NCBI GenBank assembly: GCA_021018815.1 | Contig: JAITYX010000004.1 | Span: 7,134,001-7,198,000 of the forward strand | Direction: 5' to 3' | Source: Talinum fruticosum | Taxonomy: Eukaryota > Streptophyta > Magnoliopsida > Caryophyllales > Talinaceae | DNA length: 64,000 nt | Shown: positions 24,597-36,779 of the stretch, piece after piece | Position numbering within the stretch: position 1 is the stretch's first letter | Layout: every line of letters begins with the position of its first letter | Position numbers and translations under genes: made by a program | The notes under the pieces: model-generated | What the model was told of the DNA's origin: nothing | Seen by the model: only the letters and a program-made list of their open reading frames with translations | The model's database searches: none

Positions 24597-25244
24597 TAGG
24601 GCAGGCAATAGGGCAGGTACGGGGTGGGTTTTCCTATACCCATAGACATCCAACCCGTAATCGCAACGACCCAATTGCAAGAACGGAGCTCTATACCCAT
24701 TTTCAAAATGCATACCCACACCCATACCCACACCCACCGGGTGTTAAAAATCCATACCCACACCTATACCCACTAGTTTTTGTGGGTATGCGGGTTTTAT
24801 TCTGGTACAAAATAGACTAAAAATAATGATACCCATATTAAACCCATATTTAATATTTCCCATCGTTCAACAAAAAAAAAAATAGACAGAAAGACACCGA
24901 GGAGGAAACGGGAAGACAGAGGCAGGCAAAAGGCACCCATAAACTAGGGTTTCTTTTCTTGAAATGAATTTGGGCTTGAACATTAGGCCTAAAATTAAGC
25001 CCTCGGTTTCTTTTTTTTTTTTAATATTTAGCAAAGCGGGTTGTGGGTGTTAAGTGGAGCGGGTACAGGGCGGTTGTTTCGGTACGGGTTATGGGTGTTA
25101 TATGGGGCGGGTAAAGCCTAAACCCATACCCATTTTAACCATACCCGCCCCATACCCATTTTTTCAAAATTTTACCACCCATTCGGGTTTTAAATGGGGC
25201 ATGTTTATGGGTTTTAAAAGGGTATGAGTTTTTTGCCAGCCCTA
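24597..25244. mobile_element. hAT-like MITE in copia gag
   Basis: The ends are TAGGGCAGGCAA and TTGCCAGCCCTA, a 12-bp near-perfect inverted repeat of hAT type. The interior is made of many CCCATACCC / GGGTATGGG words in both orientations. The unit is 648 bp and separates two parts of the copia gag reading frame. The flanking octamers CCAATGGA and CCTACATA share only some positions, so the duplication is degenerate. Confidence 0.7.
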
Positions 25245-25638
25245 CCTACATACCCTTAACTAGAATAACATGAATCATATTCGTGACTTGATCAAGCCGA
25301 GGGATCTCTATCCCTACAACCTTAAAATCACGAACCATTATACTTAAGGTTAACATGTGTTCGACAATGCTACGCTCGGGTCAAGTGTGTATTGCATCCG
25401 CATAAGATGCAATGGATAGAGCTTAGTAGTAAATGTCTACCTAAACTTGATCTTAAGCTGGTCCCACATATCCTTAGTTGTGGGACAACAATCAAACACA
25501 CCGGTTAAGTCATCATGCATGAAGTTTAGTAAAGTGTACCGCGTTGCGTGGTCCTTTTGTACCACACTTGTTATGCCCGTAAGTCCTTTTCATATTACTC
25601 ACTACTAGTACCTTGCCGTCTTTATCCTTAGTAGCAGG
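25245..25638 (-). pseudogene. Copia gag remnant, middle part
   Basis: Minus-strand reading gives pieces of a copia gag: ATKDKDGKV, then FMHDDLTGVFDCCPTTKD and MWDQLKIKF, then LHLMRMQYTLDP. The frame is interrupted by stops. The part N-terminal to this is found 5.8 kb away at 31452-31590, on the other side of a composite insertion. Confidence 0.75.
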
Positions 25639-26379
25639 TAAGGATGACAATTGAGTCCAAGTTCGAGACAAATCGACTCGATCTTAGGCAAAAGAATGCA
25701 ATTCGAATTCGAAAATAAGAATTTAATTTAAATCCGATAACAATTAATTCAAATTTGGGTTTGACTTGAGAAGATTTGGATTTTGGAATATCCACGTCCG
25801 ATTAAAATTCCAATCCGATTAAATTTTTAAAGTTTTAAAAAATTCAAATTTTAACTTTTAAAATATAAAAAATATCTAATCACTTAACCCTACAACCTTC
25901 CCCCAATAGCTGCCCCTCTTTTCTAAAAGTAAGTTTCTATTATACTTACACTCTACCTTTCTCTCTCTCTCACCGCCACCAGTCCCCATGCACGTACCTC
26001 AACTCCCCTCTCGCTTTCTCTTTATCTATTTCCCATATTTCTCTCCCTCCCTCACACATACACACAAACTCGTCATCCCCTTTCTCCATCTATTTCGCTC
26101 TTTCCCCTCGCACACACTAAGCTATAATCTGCAGATCTTTCGTCCGCATGTCTCCAGATGACTCTGCTGCACGATGACCACTACCGCCCACCCGCAATTG
26201 GTCTAACGCCCACCCTCTCTCTCTCCCCTTCTTTTTCTCTCTCTGTCTCTCTCTTTCGCTCTTTCTCTCTAACTCTCACTCTTGTTCAGCATCGCTCGTG
26301 TGCTACCACCGCCGCCATCGCCTATGCTGATGGAAATAACTCTCCATCATAATCTCTGTCCTCTAACGCCTGTATGCAG

Positions 26380-27293
26380 AGTTGATCCTAAGAAGGATGA
26401 AGTTCAATTGAACACTAGGCGAATGAAGGAAAGCCGGATCCCGATCATGGTTAGTGTTGATTTCCCAGCCCTCGAGTAGCCGGACCGGAAGTCACAATTC
26501 CGAGTCCCACCTAGAACTCGTAATCAAGCAACGAATCTCGGTCCGAGTCACGAGGCTAAAAAGAGGAAAGTTAAGAAGCTAGCCTTGCGGAACAGGAGGA
26601 TTTTCGAATTTGCAGAGCAGCGAAGCATCAAAACCCGACCTCGCCAAACAAAGGTGTGACAAGAAGTCTTGATCCGAAGCACCGAGCCTGGATCACCGCA
26701 AAGAAGAGAAACCCCTATTCAAGTCTGTCTTAGCCTCGACCCCATCAAGTTGGAGCTACACTCATTTGCTAAGGCATTTTGTTATCTCGAGTATTTAGAA
26801 ATAGTATCATTCGTGAATAGAGACAATTTATGGTCCGTAATAATTTGAACAATTTGTGTTTGTAATTACATTTCATTAGGAAGAATACTATGCTTGTGAA
26901 CAGGAGGAGTTAGTTCGACCCGGACGTAAAGGGTTATTACCTCACTCCTGCCGTGTTAAAGATTGATAGAAGAGCTGGTAAGAAGGAAAAAGTCTTTTGT
27001 TGAGTCTAAGAAGCATCCAACCGAACAAAGGAGAACTCGGACTACTTTCCGAGCCAAAAGTATAAGGTTATGAGATGAAGAGTCCATGAAGCCAACACCG
27101 AAAGTAGGAACTATTGAAGGAGAATGTTTCGTACAAGACTCGCGGGTCTAAGTCCAAAGTATCTCGGGCATCCACAAGTCATCGAAGGACAAGATTCTCT
27201 TCACAATAGTTCCGAGCCTTAGAAAACTATCCACCGAAGAGCCTAGCTACTAGGCTGCAGGCCTACCATTTTGGGCGGTCCAATGGGAGTTCT
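26380..27293. other. Possible retrotransposon fragment, unrecognised
   Basis: The composition here is more GC-rich than its surroundings and gives broken frames such as KKDEVQLNTRRMKESRIPIM near 26390-26450. I could not assign it to a family. Together with the LTR-like segment right of CACTA 1 it may be one retroelement into which CACTA 1 jumped. Confidence 0.3.
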
Positions 27294-27605
27294 CACTACT
27301 CGCAGGAACCACTTTTAACTAAGGTTAAAAATGACATTTAACAACGGTTAATAGGCGTCGTGTATTTGGGCGTCATTATATGTAACATTTTTAACTACTG
27401 GTTCAACAACTCCAAAATAGATTTTTGGGCGTCATTGTATGATGACGGTTCTAATGTAAGAACCGTCGTAATAGGCTTGGATTTTTTTAAATAGATTTTT
27501 GTATTTTTTCCGTCCCCTTGTACAAAATAAACTCCAAAATACATCACAACTTATACAAGAACAAACCAATAGCCTCAATTTTTCAACATAGATACAAGAA
27601 TTTGT

Positions 27606-27812
27606 TGTTTGTGTATTCCTTTTCAGGAAGAGAGATATGATATTATGTTTTTATGACTATATATTGCTTGTTTGGAGTTGTAGACGTAGTCCGGACAACA
27701 TAATTACATCATATTTGCAGTCCATGCTACCTTTGCACGAACTCAAACAAGCAATATATAGTCATAAAAACATAATACCATATCTCTCTCATGAAAAAGA
27801 AATACACAAACA
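27606..27812. repeat. Foldback inside CACTA 1 (arms about 70 bp)
   Basis: The segment with TATGACTATATATTGCTTG at about 27650-27670 is repeated as its complement at about 27745-27770, and the similarity extends about 70 bp in each arm. A third related copy of the TTTGCTTGGAGTTCGTGCAA part lies near 28115-28140, and a fourth near 58345-58375 in another CACTA remnant. Confidence 0.7.
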
Positions 27813-28471
27813 GTAACATCTCACCAGCAATCTCTTCTTTTTACATAAGTATTGAAAAAGGAATACGAAAAGAGGTGGACAACATAAAAACTCAATAATC
27901 TCGTCCGCAAACCTATCAAGAGTGAGCTCACATAACTAAATCTACTACAAAAATATCACTTTAGGAAAATAGATGACTTGAGAACAACGTAACTGCAAGA
28001 ATTAGCAGAAGTACAGGAATTAGCAGAAACTGCAGAAAGTAATACAATTCTTGGTCCTCACGAGCAATCTCTATCTCCTCGCTCATTGCCCTAAAGTGAT
28101 GCTTCTCTTGTGTATTGTTTGCTTGGAGTTCGTGCAAGGGTAGCGGTGGACAACCTCACCGCTTCTTAGGGAGGTTCCTCTTCTTTTCCTTAGGGAGGTT
28201 GTAGAATATCTTTGCAACAAGGGACATGCAAGCAATTGACAACAATAGCTTGCTCGGCACGATCCCCATTGAAATGTGGGCATAATTTCTCGTAACCAGT
28301 AGGAAGTGCTTTGTAATTCATTTTCACTATGATCAAAGGAGAGAGTAATTAAGTCAAACGAATTATTCTATTACCAACTCCCTCAATAAAGCCACTACCC
28401 CTCATCCCTCTAATTCGCTTTAACAACCCAAGACATAACCGGAACCGGAGTTCCCGTAACGCTTATTGTCT

Positions 28472-28725
28472 TTAACAATGAGGTCGAATTCACTACGTAA
28501 GCATAGAGGTTATGTGCAGTGTGGGTCGATACTCGAAGAAAGGAAAAAGGATAAAAGATTCATCGGAGAAAAAGGTGATAAACAATCACAAAACTAATAA
28601 GAATTCCCTATTGTTTATCACCTTTTTCTCCGATGAATCATTTATCTCTTTTTTCTTTCTTCATGTACCGACCCACATTGCACATAGACTTTATGCTTGC
28701 CTACTGAATCGGACCTCATTGTTAA
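28472..28725. repeat. Long hairpin inside CACTA 1 (arms about 115 bp, loop 22)
   Basis: Left arm 28472-28586 and right arm 28609-28725 are complementary nearly throughout. The inner stem around ATTGTTTATCACCTTTTT is close to perfect, and the outer stem contains AACAATGAGGTC and its complement. The loop is 22 bases. Mismatches are scattered, as in young plant MIRNA-like or siRNA hairpins derived from transposons. No coding function is seen. Confidence 0.8.
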
Positions 28726-28754
28726 GGAGAATTTAGGTAATTGGATAAATTAGT

Positions 28755-29370
28755 GCACCTCCAACTTCAACTTATCAAAATAAATAAATTTGATAACAAA
28801 TTTATCTTTATGACAAGGAATGTTGCAAAGTACATTTCATGTATTGTCTTGTAAAACCGACCTCGTTATTAATCGAATAAGAGAATTTCGATTCCTATTA
28901 TATGTTGGGTTGTTAAAAGAAATTAAGGGGGTGACCTCAACATTTCATTCACAATTTAATTATTGTCTTATGAATTACGTAAACTTCAAAAAAAATCATG
29001 ACATCTAGTTTATGATCATGTATAATACAACAAACTTGCACCAAAAAAAATCGGAAATTTTGATACCCCCAACTTTTACTCATCAAAAGAAATAAATTTG
29101 ATAACAAATTTATCTTTATGACAAGTATTTTGGGGAGATCCTTATATCCAAATACCTTCCCAATTTTTTACATTTTCACATTTTATATCCTTAAATATAT
29201 ATCCATAAATTTTCTATTTCCTCAAACCCTAAACCATAAATATTTTTATTTCTCTAAATTATAACCATATTTGGATACCAATTTTCGACAATTAGATAAA
29301 TGAGTTCATCCCAACATCACCTCATCAAAATAAACAAATTTGGATACAAATTTATCTTTATGAGAAGGTT
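28755..29370 (+). repeat. Three imperfect tandem copies inside CACTA 1
   Basis: The block ACAAATTTATCTTTATGA and its surroundings occur at about 28760-28820, 29065-29130 and 29310-29370, spaced about 300 and 240 bp apart. The copies are direct repeats of a larger unit of about 240-300 bp. Confidence 0.7.
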
Positions 29371-30342
29371 TTAAGGGATGACCCTATATCCAAATTATCT
29401 TTCTATTTCTCTAAAACCCTAAACAAATTTGGATGCACTCTTTTGATCTACCATTCTTACCCCCATATTTCGCTATAATTACCACAAATCCTATACTCCT
29501 AAATCCATTTCTCAAAATCTCAAACATTTAACGAAATTCGAACTTAATAAATCCTAAACTCCTAACCCATTTCTCAAAATCTCAAACATTTCACGAATTT
29601 CCAACTTAATAAACAAACAAATGTTACACACATTTTCAATATTAAATATTTCAACAAAGATTTAACATTTCAACAATCTCAAACATTACCCACATTCTCA
29701 ACATTCATATATTAACGCAAATACATTCAACATTTTACTATATATAAAACATTTTTTAAATAACTTAAAGCGAAAAATAAGAGAGGATAGAGATTCATAC
29801 CTAAGAACCGACAACGGCGAAGGTGAGGAGAGGATTGATAGCAAGATCTACATGGCGAGAGACGAGAGGAAACTTAAAAAAGACGAGAGGAAATTATAAA
29901 GAAATGAAAGATTAAGAGAGAGGAGATCTAGACGACGAGAGTGAGGAGAGGCTTACCAATACAAGTCCATCGGCGGCGAGGATTGATTTTCGGATCCGAT
30001 GAGCAAGTTCATGGCGAAGTGAAATTGTAGAAAACGATAAGACCGAGAGTTGTAAGTGGGGCATAGAAACAGCAGATTGCGTTTTTATGTAGATCGGAAA
30101 GACATATGACAATGGTTCGCAGCATGAACCGTTGTCATATGTCACATTTAATGACGATTCTATCGGAAGAACCATAGTTAAATGTTTCGAGATAGCCTAT
30201 GATGACGGTTCTTGTTTAAGAACCATCGTCATATGTTCCTGTTATTTACAAAAATGTCACTCGGTCCAGTTTTCATGACAGCTTGTCCTTTTAACCGTCA
30301 TTAAAGACCCGTTGTTAAAAGTGGTATCTCGTAATAGTATCT

Positions 30343-30940
30343 ACGGATGGTGTATCAAGTCTTTTCCAGTCTTTTCAACCAATGCAACTTGCCAAGGGTA
30401 GAACAACATCATTATCGGTCCAGTAAGACCGCAGTGCCGTAGTCCGAGTCGAACAACTTGTAAATTTCCAATTTTCTGTTTTAGCTAAGATTAGTCATGT
30501 AATTAGTGTTCATTAATTAGGATTAGTCTTAATCTTTTTGTACTTAAGAAAGTTCCTTAGCGAGAAAAGGCCTTCTATAAAAGGCCTCCCCACCCATGTA
30601 TTTCAACTTTTGATGAATTAAAAACCCCCTTTGTGATACACTCGTGTGTGTGTTTCAAACTTAGAAAGCACAGAGTGAATCGGCTTTCTAACGAAGTTCC
30701 TATTTGTCGTATCTCGATTGGCAACCGAGTGGTGTCTCGCTAGGTCATAGAGAGTGCAGAGTGAATCAACTTTCTAAGTTACCCCATCCTATCTTAGAGA
30801 ACGTAGAGTGAATTGGTTTTTTGGTCGGTTTGGAACTATCCTGTTACTTGGTTTTACATTCTATCTTAGGAAACGCAAAGCGAATCGGTTTTCTTGGTCA
30901 ATTTGGAACTATCCTGTTACTTGGTCTTAGGTAGTCGGTT
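30343..30940 (+). mobile_element. LTR-like segment with TATA box and minisatellite
   Basis: A TATAAAAG box lies at 30576-30583. It is followed by sequence resembling a retrotransposon R-U5 region and then by about four imperfect tandem units (30660-30929) with the word AGAGTGAATCGGC or variants. The last two units also share GGAACTATCCTGTTACTTGG. This layout fits an LTR, but I could not define its ends or a partner LTR. Confidence 0.45.
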
Positions 30941-31451
30941 TACGAGAGGAGAGAGTAAAATCCTTCCTTCTAAATCCACTAACAACACATTCTTGACATT
31001 CCCTTCTATTCATCCATTCCAACTCCTCTTTTCCTACCCATTACCCACCACATTCCAAACTTCTGCTCCCATATGCCACTGAAGCCTAACTCGGACCCCT
31101 TTCGGATTCTCGAACCCGGGTTTGGTGCCATCATGTGCGCCATCACCTCCAGTGGTGTTCATCCTCCTAGTAATCATGATTCTTTGGTTTCAATTTGTAG
31201 ATCCGATCCCTAACTAATTTGTTTTCTTTTTTTTTGTCTTCATCTATGTTTTATGTAAAATACTTGTTTCTAGGGAAAAGCTGCAAAAATGGAAACAAAA
31301 ATTAAATCAGATTTAATTTGATTGAATTCGAAGTTAATCTGATTTGATTCCGATTAGAGGTCCACCTTCATCGGATCGGACTTTTGGATCCGATTATTAA
31401 TCGATCGGATTCGAAGTCTATAGATCCGACTCGAATTCGACCGTTACCATA

Positions 31452-31590
31452 GGGGAATACATTCTAGCAAGTCAAATGCTCCAAGCATTTCACGTTCAAT
31501 CATATGGTACTCGAACTCTCCAATGCCAAACATCATAGTTGGACCCCACCAACTTTTCGATGGAAGCCAAATCAAATAAAGTTTTAGTTG
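31452..31590 (-). pseudogene. Copia gag N-terminus
   Basis: Minus-strand reading from about 31585 gives MATKTLFDLASIEKLVGSNY followed by DVWHWRV, the classic start of a plant copia gag. It continues for about 45 codons with a stop and is then cut by the composite insertion at 31451. The rest of gag continues at 25638. Confidence 0.8.
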
Positions 31591-31599
31591 CCATATTTA

Positions 31600-33642
31600 C
31601 AAGTAAAAAACTTGGACATTAGGCACATCGTAAATCAATCAACTTTTCAAAACACTTCATCATTCATGTCGCATGATCGAAAATTTTGCTAAACTCATAA
31701 TCATCACATATGGAATGAACTAGAAATTTAAGAAAAAATTAACTAACACTTATACTTCATAAAAAACATATTCATATGAATTTTAATATTAAACAAAATT
31801 AACATCAAATTTTACAACGTCACAAAAGTACTTAAGATTGCTATGTAAAACTAATTTACATGTAACTTTACAAAACAAAAATTACACATGATATTATGAA
31901 TTCATACGGAACATATTCACATTAATTCTAAAACTAATTTAACAATATCATTTAACTCATATTATATAAAAACTAATTTTATAACTTATATAAATTACTT
32001 ATACAACACATTCATATATTTAGGAGGTAAAAATAAAATTACATCACTTTGTATAAAACTAGTTTATATGACATTATATGAAATAAATTTATATAACGTT
32101 CACCCATATTACTTCTTAGTCATGTAATACAAAATTATAACTATTAAACAAACAACATGCCATACAAATATTACATAAAATAAAATTGCATAATATTACG
32201 AATTAACATGTAACATGAAACATATTTACTTTAAACAAATTACTATAAACATGTTCATGCTATCTAATTAAAACAAAAAAGAAAAACGAAATTGCATAAT
32301 ATTTAGAATAAGTTACGCGCTAAACATCATAAATTTACATAAAATTCAAAAAATTATGGAATTAATAATTAAAAACTGATATACATAATTAACTAATGAA
32401 CAAATTCATGTTGTTAATGGATAAATCATAATTTATTAAAACAGAATATCAAGTAACTTAAATCTTTAAAAAAAACATAATAAGAAAGAGGACATGGGTT
32501 GGAAAAAGGGCCACAAAAACCCTCCAACCTCTCTCTCTCTCTCTCTTCTCTCTCTCTTTTGGGCAGCCACTGCTACTGTTTTTAGCCACCACAGTTGCCA
32601 TTAACAACCACTCAAGGCGTTGTCCAAACTCCTTAAAAAACTTCCCAAATGATGCTCATAACCACCTCCTTCAGCGCTTATGAGATTAGATCCACAAGTC
32701 CCATATTTGCCATTAAGATGAAACCACCACCACCAAGGTGTTGATGTGATCCTCTCTATAATTTGTATCCTCTCCATTTGTTAATTTTTTTATTAAATTT
32801 TTTAAATTTTAATGATGAATATTTTTTTGATGAATATTTTATTTTTGACGTGTTAAGAGAGTTGAAGAACTTCTAACTTGTTTTTTTATTAATTTTTTTA
32901 TTCGAGATACAACTTACGCTCTTCATTTTTTCTTCAATTTGTAACTTTTACTAATGACTATATTGTTTTTGGTTTTGAAGTGTGCAGATAATATATAAAT
33001 TTTAGTGGTGAATATAAAAATTAGTCCCGATGAATATTTACTAATTTTTGTTAAATTTATGAAGGAAACGAAGCAATGAAAATCAGTGTAATTTATCAAA
33101 AGCTTATGAATGATGAATATGTAAAGAAGGATGATGAATATTTACACAAAGTTGATGAATATCGACAAGCGTAGACATATTTAGGAAAATTCATTAGTAT
33201 TGTTGTAATATTCATCAATGTTGTTGTAAAATCCATTGGTTTATTATAAAATTGGTCTATTAAATATTTGATATATTAGATTCTTTTTTTAATATATGTT
33301 TTACATGAATAATCAAGTACTTATGTTCTAATTGATTATGTTGCTTTCAAAAAAGTATACATAAATGCATAAATTCATCAATAATGTAGAAAAATTAATC
33401 AAAAGTCAAAAACACAAAATGCCATCCATTTGTTATAAAACATATTTGTGTAAATTTTGTTTTGTAAAAGTTCATTTTATCTATAAAGATAATCTTGGGT
33501 TAAATGTAAATGAACTTTATAGAAAAGGTGTAATTAAATAGTTTTTTAATATCCCTTAAAAATCATTCCTTCTCTTCTCTCGCTTCTTCCGCTCTAAACC
33601 CTAATTCCGTAACCATAATTTTTTTTTCTCTTCTCTAGATTG
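31600..33642. other. Non-coding, AT-rich; possible copia leader, CT tract and GATGAATAT words
   Basis: No gene was recognised. The copia 5' leader and 5' LTR should lie here but I could not identify them. A CT microsatellite is at about 32528-32556, and the word GATGAATAT recurs at least six times in 32810-33180. The rest is AT-rich without structure I can name. Confidence 0.4.
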
Positions 33643-33900
33643 TTCTCTAAACCCTAATTTTATATCCACTACTTTTTTCTATTCTCTTGATTGTTGGGGT
33701 TGCTAATGACTTAGTTACAATTAATGGTAAGCCCCTTTTACTCTAACTCTTTTTTCAATCAAATCAATATCTAAAGATATGTTATTTCTTTTTCTAATAA
33801 ATTTTTTCTCCTTCTTGTGAGAGTTTGAGTTCCTCTCATTTTTTGTGAAAGTTTGGGATATTTTTCTTTTTATGAGAGTTTGAGTTTTTCTCCTTTTTGT
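33643..33900 (+). mobile_element. Retroposon family A, copy 2, 5' part
   Basis: This stretch matches the reverse complement of the first half of 7704-8399, including CTCTAAACCCTAATTTTATA at the start and repeated GAGAGTTTGAG words. It stops abruptly at 33900, where CACTA 2 begins, and the rest of the copy is at 40164-40590. Confidence 0.75.
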
Positions 33901-35209
33901 AATCTAAAACCGTAGTAATAGGCTAAGATATTACTACGGTTTTCACAAAGAACCGTAGTAATATGTCTGGCCCCAATAACGGCCTATTCTAGCAAAATGT
34001 AGAAGGCGAGACCTGTGACTACAGTTGTTGACTAATAATCGTAGTCATAGGTTATAATTCGGATCTATTATGACGGTTGTTCCTTAGGAACTGTCGTAAT
34101 AGGTATTAAAAAATTTTATAATTTTTTTTTGTGTATGTTTGCTTACCCCTGTACAATACAAATAACATATACAACCATTTACACGAACTCTTTCAGAAAT
34201 TATACAAACCGAGAATCTAACAGTCTTCACCAAAATATATACAAACTAGATTCATCACACAAAGTTGTGTATGGTATATTTTAAAATAATGAAGAAAGTG
34301 CAAATATACCTATGTAATTGCATACATATGTAAATATATACTTATGTAACTCGTATGCTGATGTAAATCACAAACTTGACCAATCAAACAATGAAGAATA
34401 AGTGTAAATATATGTCTATATCTTTATACGGTTATATACAAACTCTGTTCAACCTTATTTTAAAACTTTTTGAGCACTTCATCTATATAGGGAGTGAGTG
34501 GGTCCTTTCTTGAGAAATATTGTGACCAATATTGTAAAAGACATATTAATTAGGTCAAGTGCAAGTGTTAATCAAACTGAAAAGAATATTAAAACATTTA
34601 ATTTTTTCATAATCAATTACAAGTGCAAGTGCAAGTAACTCTTTGGGATTAGATTCATTTAAATCGAGTTGGGTCACAATCTCTTTTATGTAGTGGAGAA
34701 TGTAAAAGCCGCACTCCACTTTCCTTTATTGTTTATGGCACTATAACAATTAAAATAGATTCCCAACACATAAAGAATTAATTAGTACTTTATGTAGCAA
34801 ACAAGTATTATGAAATGAAAACAATTGAAGTAGACTCTAAGCAAGATAACCTCACTATTACGGAGACAATTTGTGGGTTTGGTTTCACACGTGAGCCTCT
34901 CAAGCCTCCCTTACAATAATAATGTACTAGAGCACTATTTCTCAATCGAAAAATAAAATTCAAATTAGACATACAATTGAAAAGAATACTAATTAACAAA
35001 AAAGCATAAAATGATTAAGGTATGAACTCACGAGTCGAGTACTTTCTTGATATCTTTCCTGATGGTTTGACCTAGAGGATCAAGCCGGTATGCGACATTG
35101 CCTCTTGAAATATAGCAACAAGCATCCAATGGTAGCCTTACTGGACACAAATAACACATTTATAAGTATGTAACACCATAAAAACTTCATTTAAGTTTAT
35201 TTGTATACT

Positions 35210-35560
35210 TATCCCTCAATGAATGGCGACAAGTACCATTTTTTCTTCCGTGCATTATGTTTCATGACTTTGAAGATATAATCGGCCTGCTCATCGGTTG
35301 TCCGCCCTAATCCTTGAATGGAATTAGGTTTGAGAAATTGAACAAATTCATTTCCCATCTCCTGCAGCCACTTTACATATTAATTGTATGTAGTTAGAAA
35401 TTGAAATTAATAGTTAAAAAGTAAACTTATGAATATTGTTACTCACATAATGCCAATCATAATAATGGATGTGCCAATCTCTTACATCTCCAAAAATTAC
35501 AGTATGTCATCCGGAAAACTTATGAGGTCATGTCCTCATCGTCCGTCAAGTTGCCCAACA
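35210..35560 (-). pseudogene. Ulp1-like C48 protease remnant of CACTA 2
   Basis: The minus strand reads EMGNEFVQFLKPNSIQGLG and then a stretch ending KKKWYLSPFIEG (35217-35365). The segment YLSPFIEG corresponds to the region just before the catalytic histidine in plant Ulp1-like domains carried by CACTA and related transposons. The catalytic triad itself is not preserved in frame. Further upstream, 35900-36050 reads NTFVPxPKSLV, also typical of these proteins. Confidence 0.55.
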
Positions 35561-36169
35561 CGTGATGTGGCGCGCCGATTTGTAACATTGTATCTACTGA
35601 CAAAGTCTTCACATACCTTTGTAGAGTAGCACACCTATCCGTGTGGGACTCGTGAATGGATACGAGAGGGGACTGCTCGGACAACGAACGGGCACTCGCT
35701 GAATACTTGCTTGTGCAAACAGAGGGAGATGGAGTGCTCTTCATCCCACTCTCGGATATGTCCCCGATATCCTAGTGAATAATCAATACAGGAATTAGAA
35801 ATATATATATACATGATATTAGCAACAATTAAATCTAATATTTTAAAAAATGAATTATCTTAGAGAGGATGACCAAACTTTTGGGTCAAGGAACAAAAGT
35901 GTTGCTTGCATCGTCAACGAGTGTGGAGGTCCTCGTGATCGGATCGACAACTCACAGCTTGCCTTTCCCTTGCATGACTTCTTTCACACTCACCATCACG
36001 TGATCAACTAAAAGGGGTTCCACGTGAACGATGGATCTAACCTTCATGGGTAAACAAGCCACGATGCCACATTATGATGTAAGAGAGGGTGATGAATGCA
36101 CTTCGCCGATCGCATAAGAATAAAAATAACAATTAGAATCATAGGATAACCCTTGATATAGAAGTTAAA

Positions 36170-36660
36170 CTATCTAAGAATCCCGAAATTAGGTTGTAGA
36201 ATCTGAATTACCTGGACCATAAGTTTGAATTGGTCGATGGGTGACCTCGCGTTCACGCTTGCCGGTGTCCGGTGGTAAAAGGGACGTAAATTGTACATGG
36301 GTATGCTTGGGTGCCGACATACCCATGTTGGTGAAGTACGCCATGATGCATTCCTTCGTCCGGGCATGTATCCGAGCCTACATCCGGGCGTGCATCTAAG
36401 CCTACATTTGGGCTCGCATCTCTGCCCTTATCTCTTCCATCCGTACAGCCCATTTGGGACTATTGGGACTGCAATTTGGCCATTTGGGCTTCCATATGCG
36501 CTTGGCTGAAAAAGACAGGCGCTTCTTCCTAGCCCCAAATTGCTTAACTATCCCTACCCTTCCGTCGATGGCCCGAACACAACCGGGATCCTCATCTCTT
36601 TCTAGGCCAAAGCTAGCTTGTCCCTCTTCCCGATGGTGTTAGCGACTTCTAAAGTCGATG
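36170..36660 (-). pseudogene. Linker region of the CACTA 2 protein with MEEIRAEMRAQM repeats
   Basis: In one minus-strand frame the sequence reads RMEEIRAEMRAQM followed by repeated ARM units, then EVTHRPIQTYGP. Short Met/Arg/Glu repeats of this sort sit between the transposase-like part and the Ulp1 part of plant CACTA proteins. Other frames across the same repeats are open but compositionally biased and are not considered coding. Confidence 0.5.
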
Positions 36661-36779
36661 TAAGTGACAAAGACTCCTGTAAGAAGGAAATAAATTATCA
36701 TTTGACAATTCATAATATTAAAACCGATAAGTTCTTAAAATAAATAAAGTAAATAGTCAAAAAACTCACGAGGCGTTGC

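Larger units (their letters stand above)
27294..30339. mobile_element. CACTA (En/Spm) element 1, non-autonomous, 3,046 bp
   Basis: The left end starts CACTACTCGCAGGAACCAC and the right end, complemented, starts TACTATTACGAGATACCAC, continuing with TTTTAAC in both. The element is flanked by the same three bases TCT (27291-27293 and 30340-30342), the size expected of CACTA target duplications. Subterminal repeats of GACGGTT / AACCGTC type fill the first 200 and last 250 bases. The interior has foldbacks and tandem repeats but no intact transposase, so it would need help to move. One terminal base has changed from C to T. Confidence 0.88.
25639..31451. mobile_element. Composite insertion splitting the copia gag
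   Basis: Copia gag coding sequence stops at 25638 and resumes at 31452, so the 5.8 kb between was inserted. The outer ends (TAAGGATGACAATTG on the left; the right reads TATGGTAACGG when complemented) resemble diverged hAT ends, and both end regions are rich in GATCCGA/TCGAATTC words in opposite orientation. A matching target duplication was not found. The interior holds CT-rich DNA (25960-26280), a possible retrotransposon fragment, the CACTA element 27294-30339 and an LTR-like segment. The outer unit's class is uncertain; the split of gag is clear. Confidence 0.6.

Noticed and set aside
26158..26479. Ser/Leu-rich frame and an overlapping Pro-rich frame
   Set aside because: The first comes from a CT-rich tract. 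The second continues into the unassigned retroelement-like segment and has no clear start.
36253..36509. Overlapping frames on both strands with regular Gly/Asp/Pro or His/Leu repeats
   Set aside because: They are alternative frames of the Met-Glu-Arg repeat linker of the dead CACTA 2 protein.
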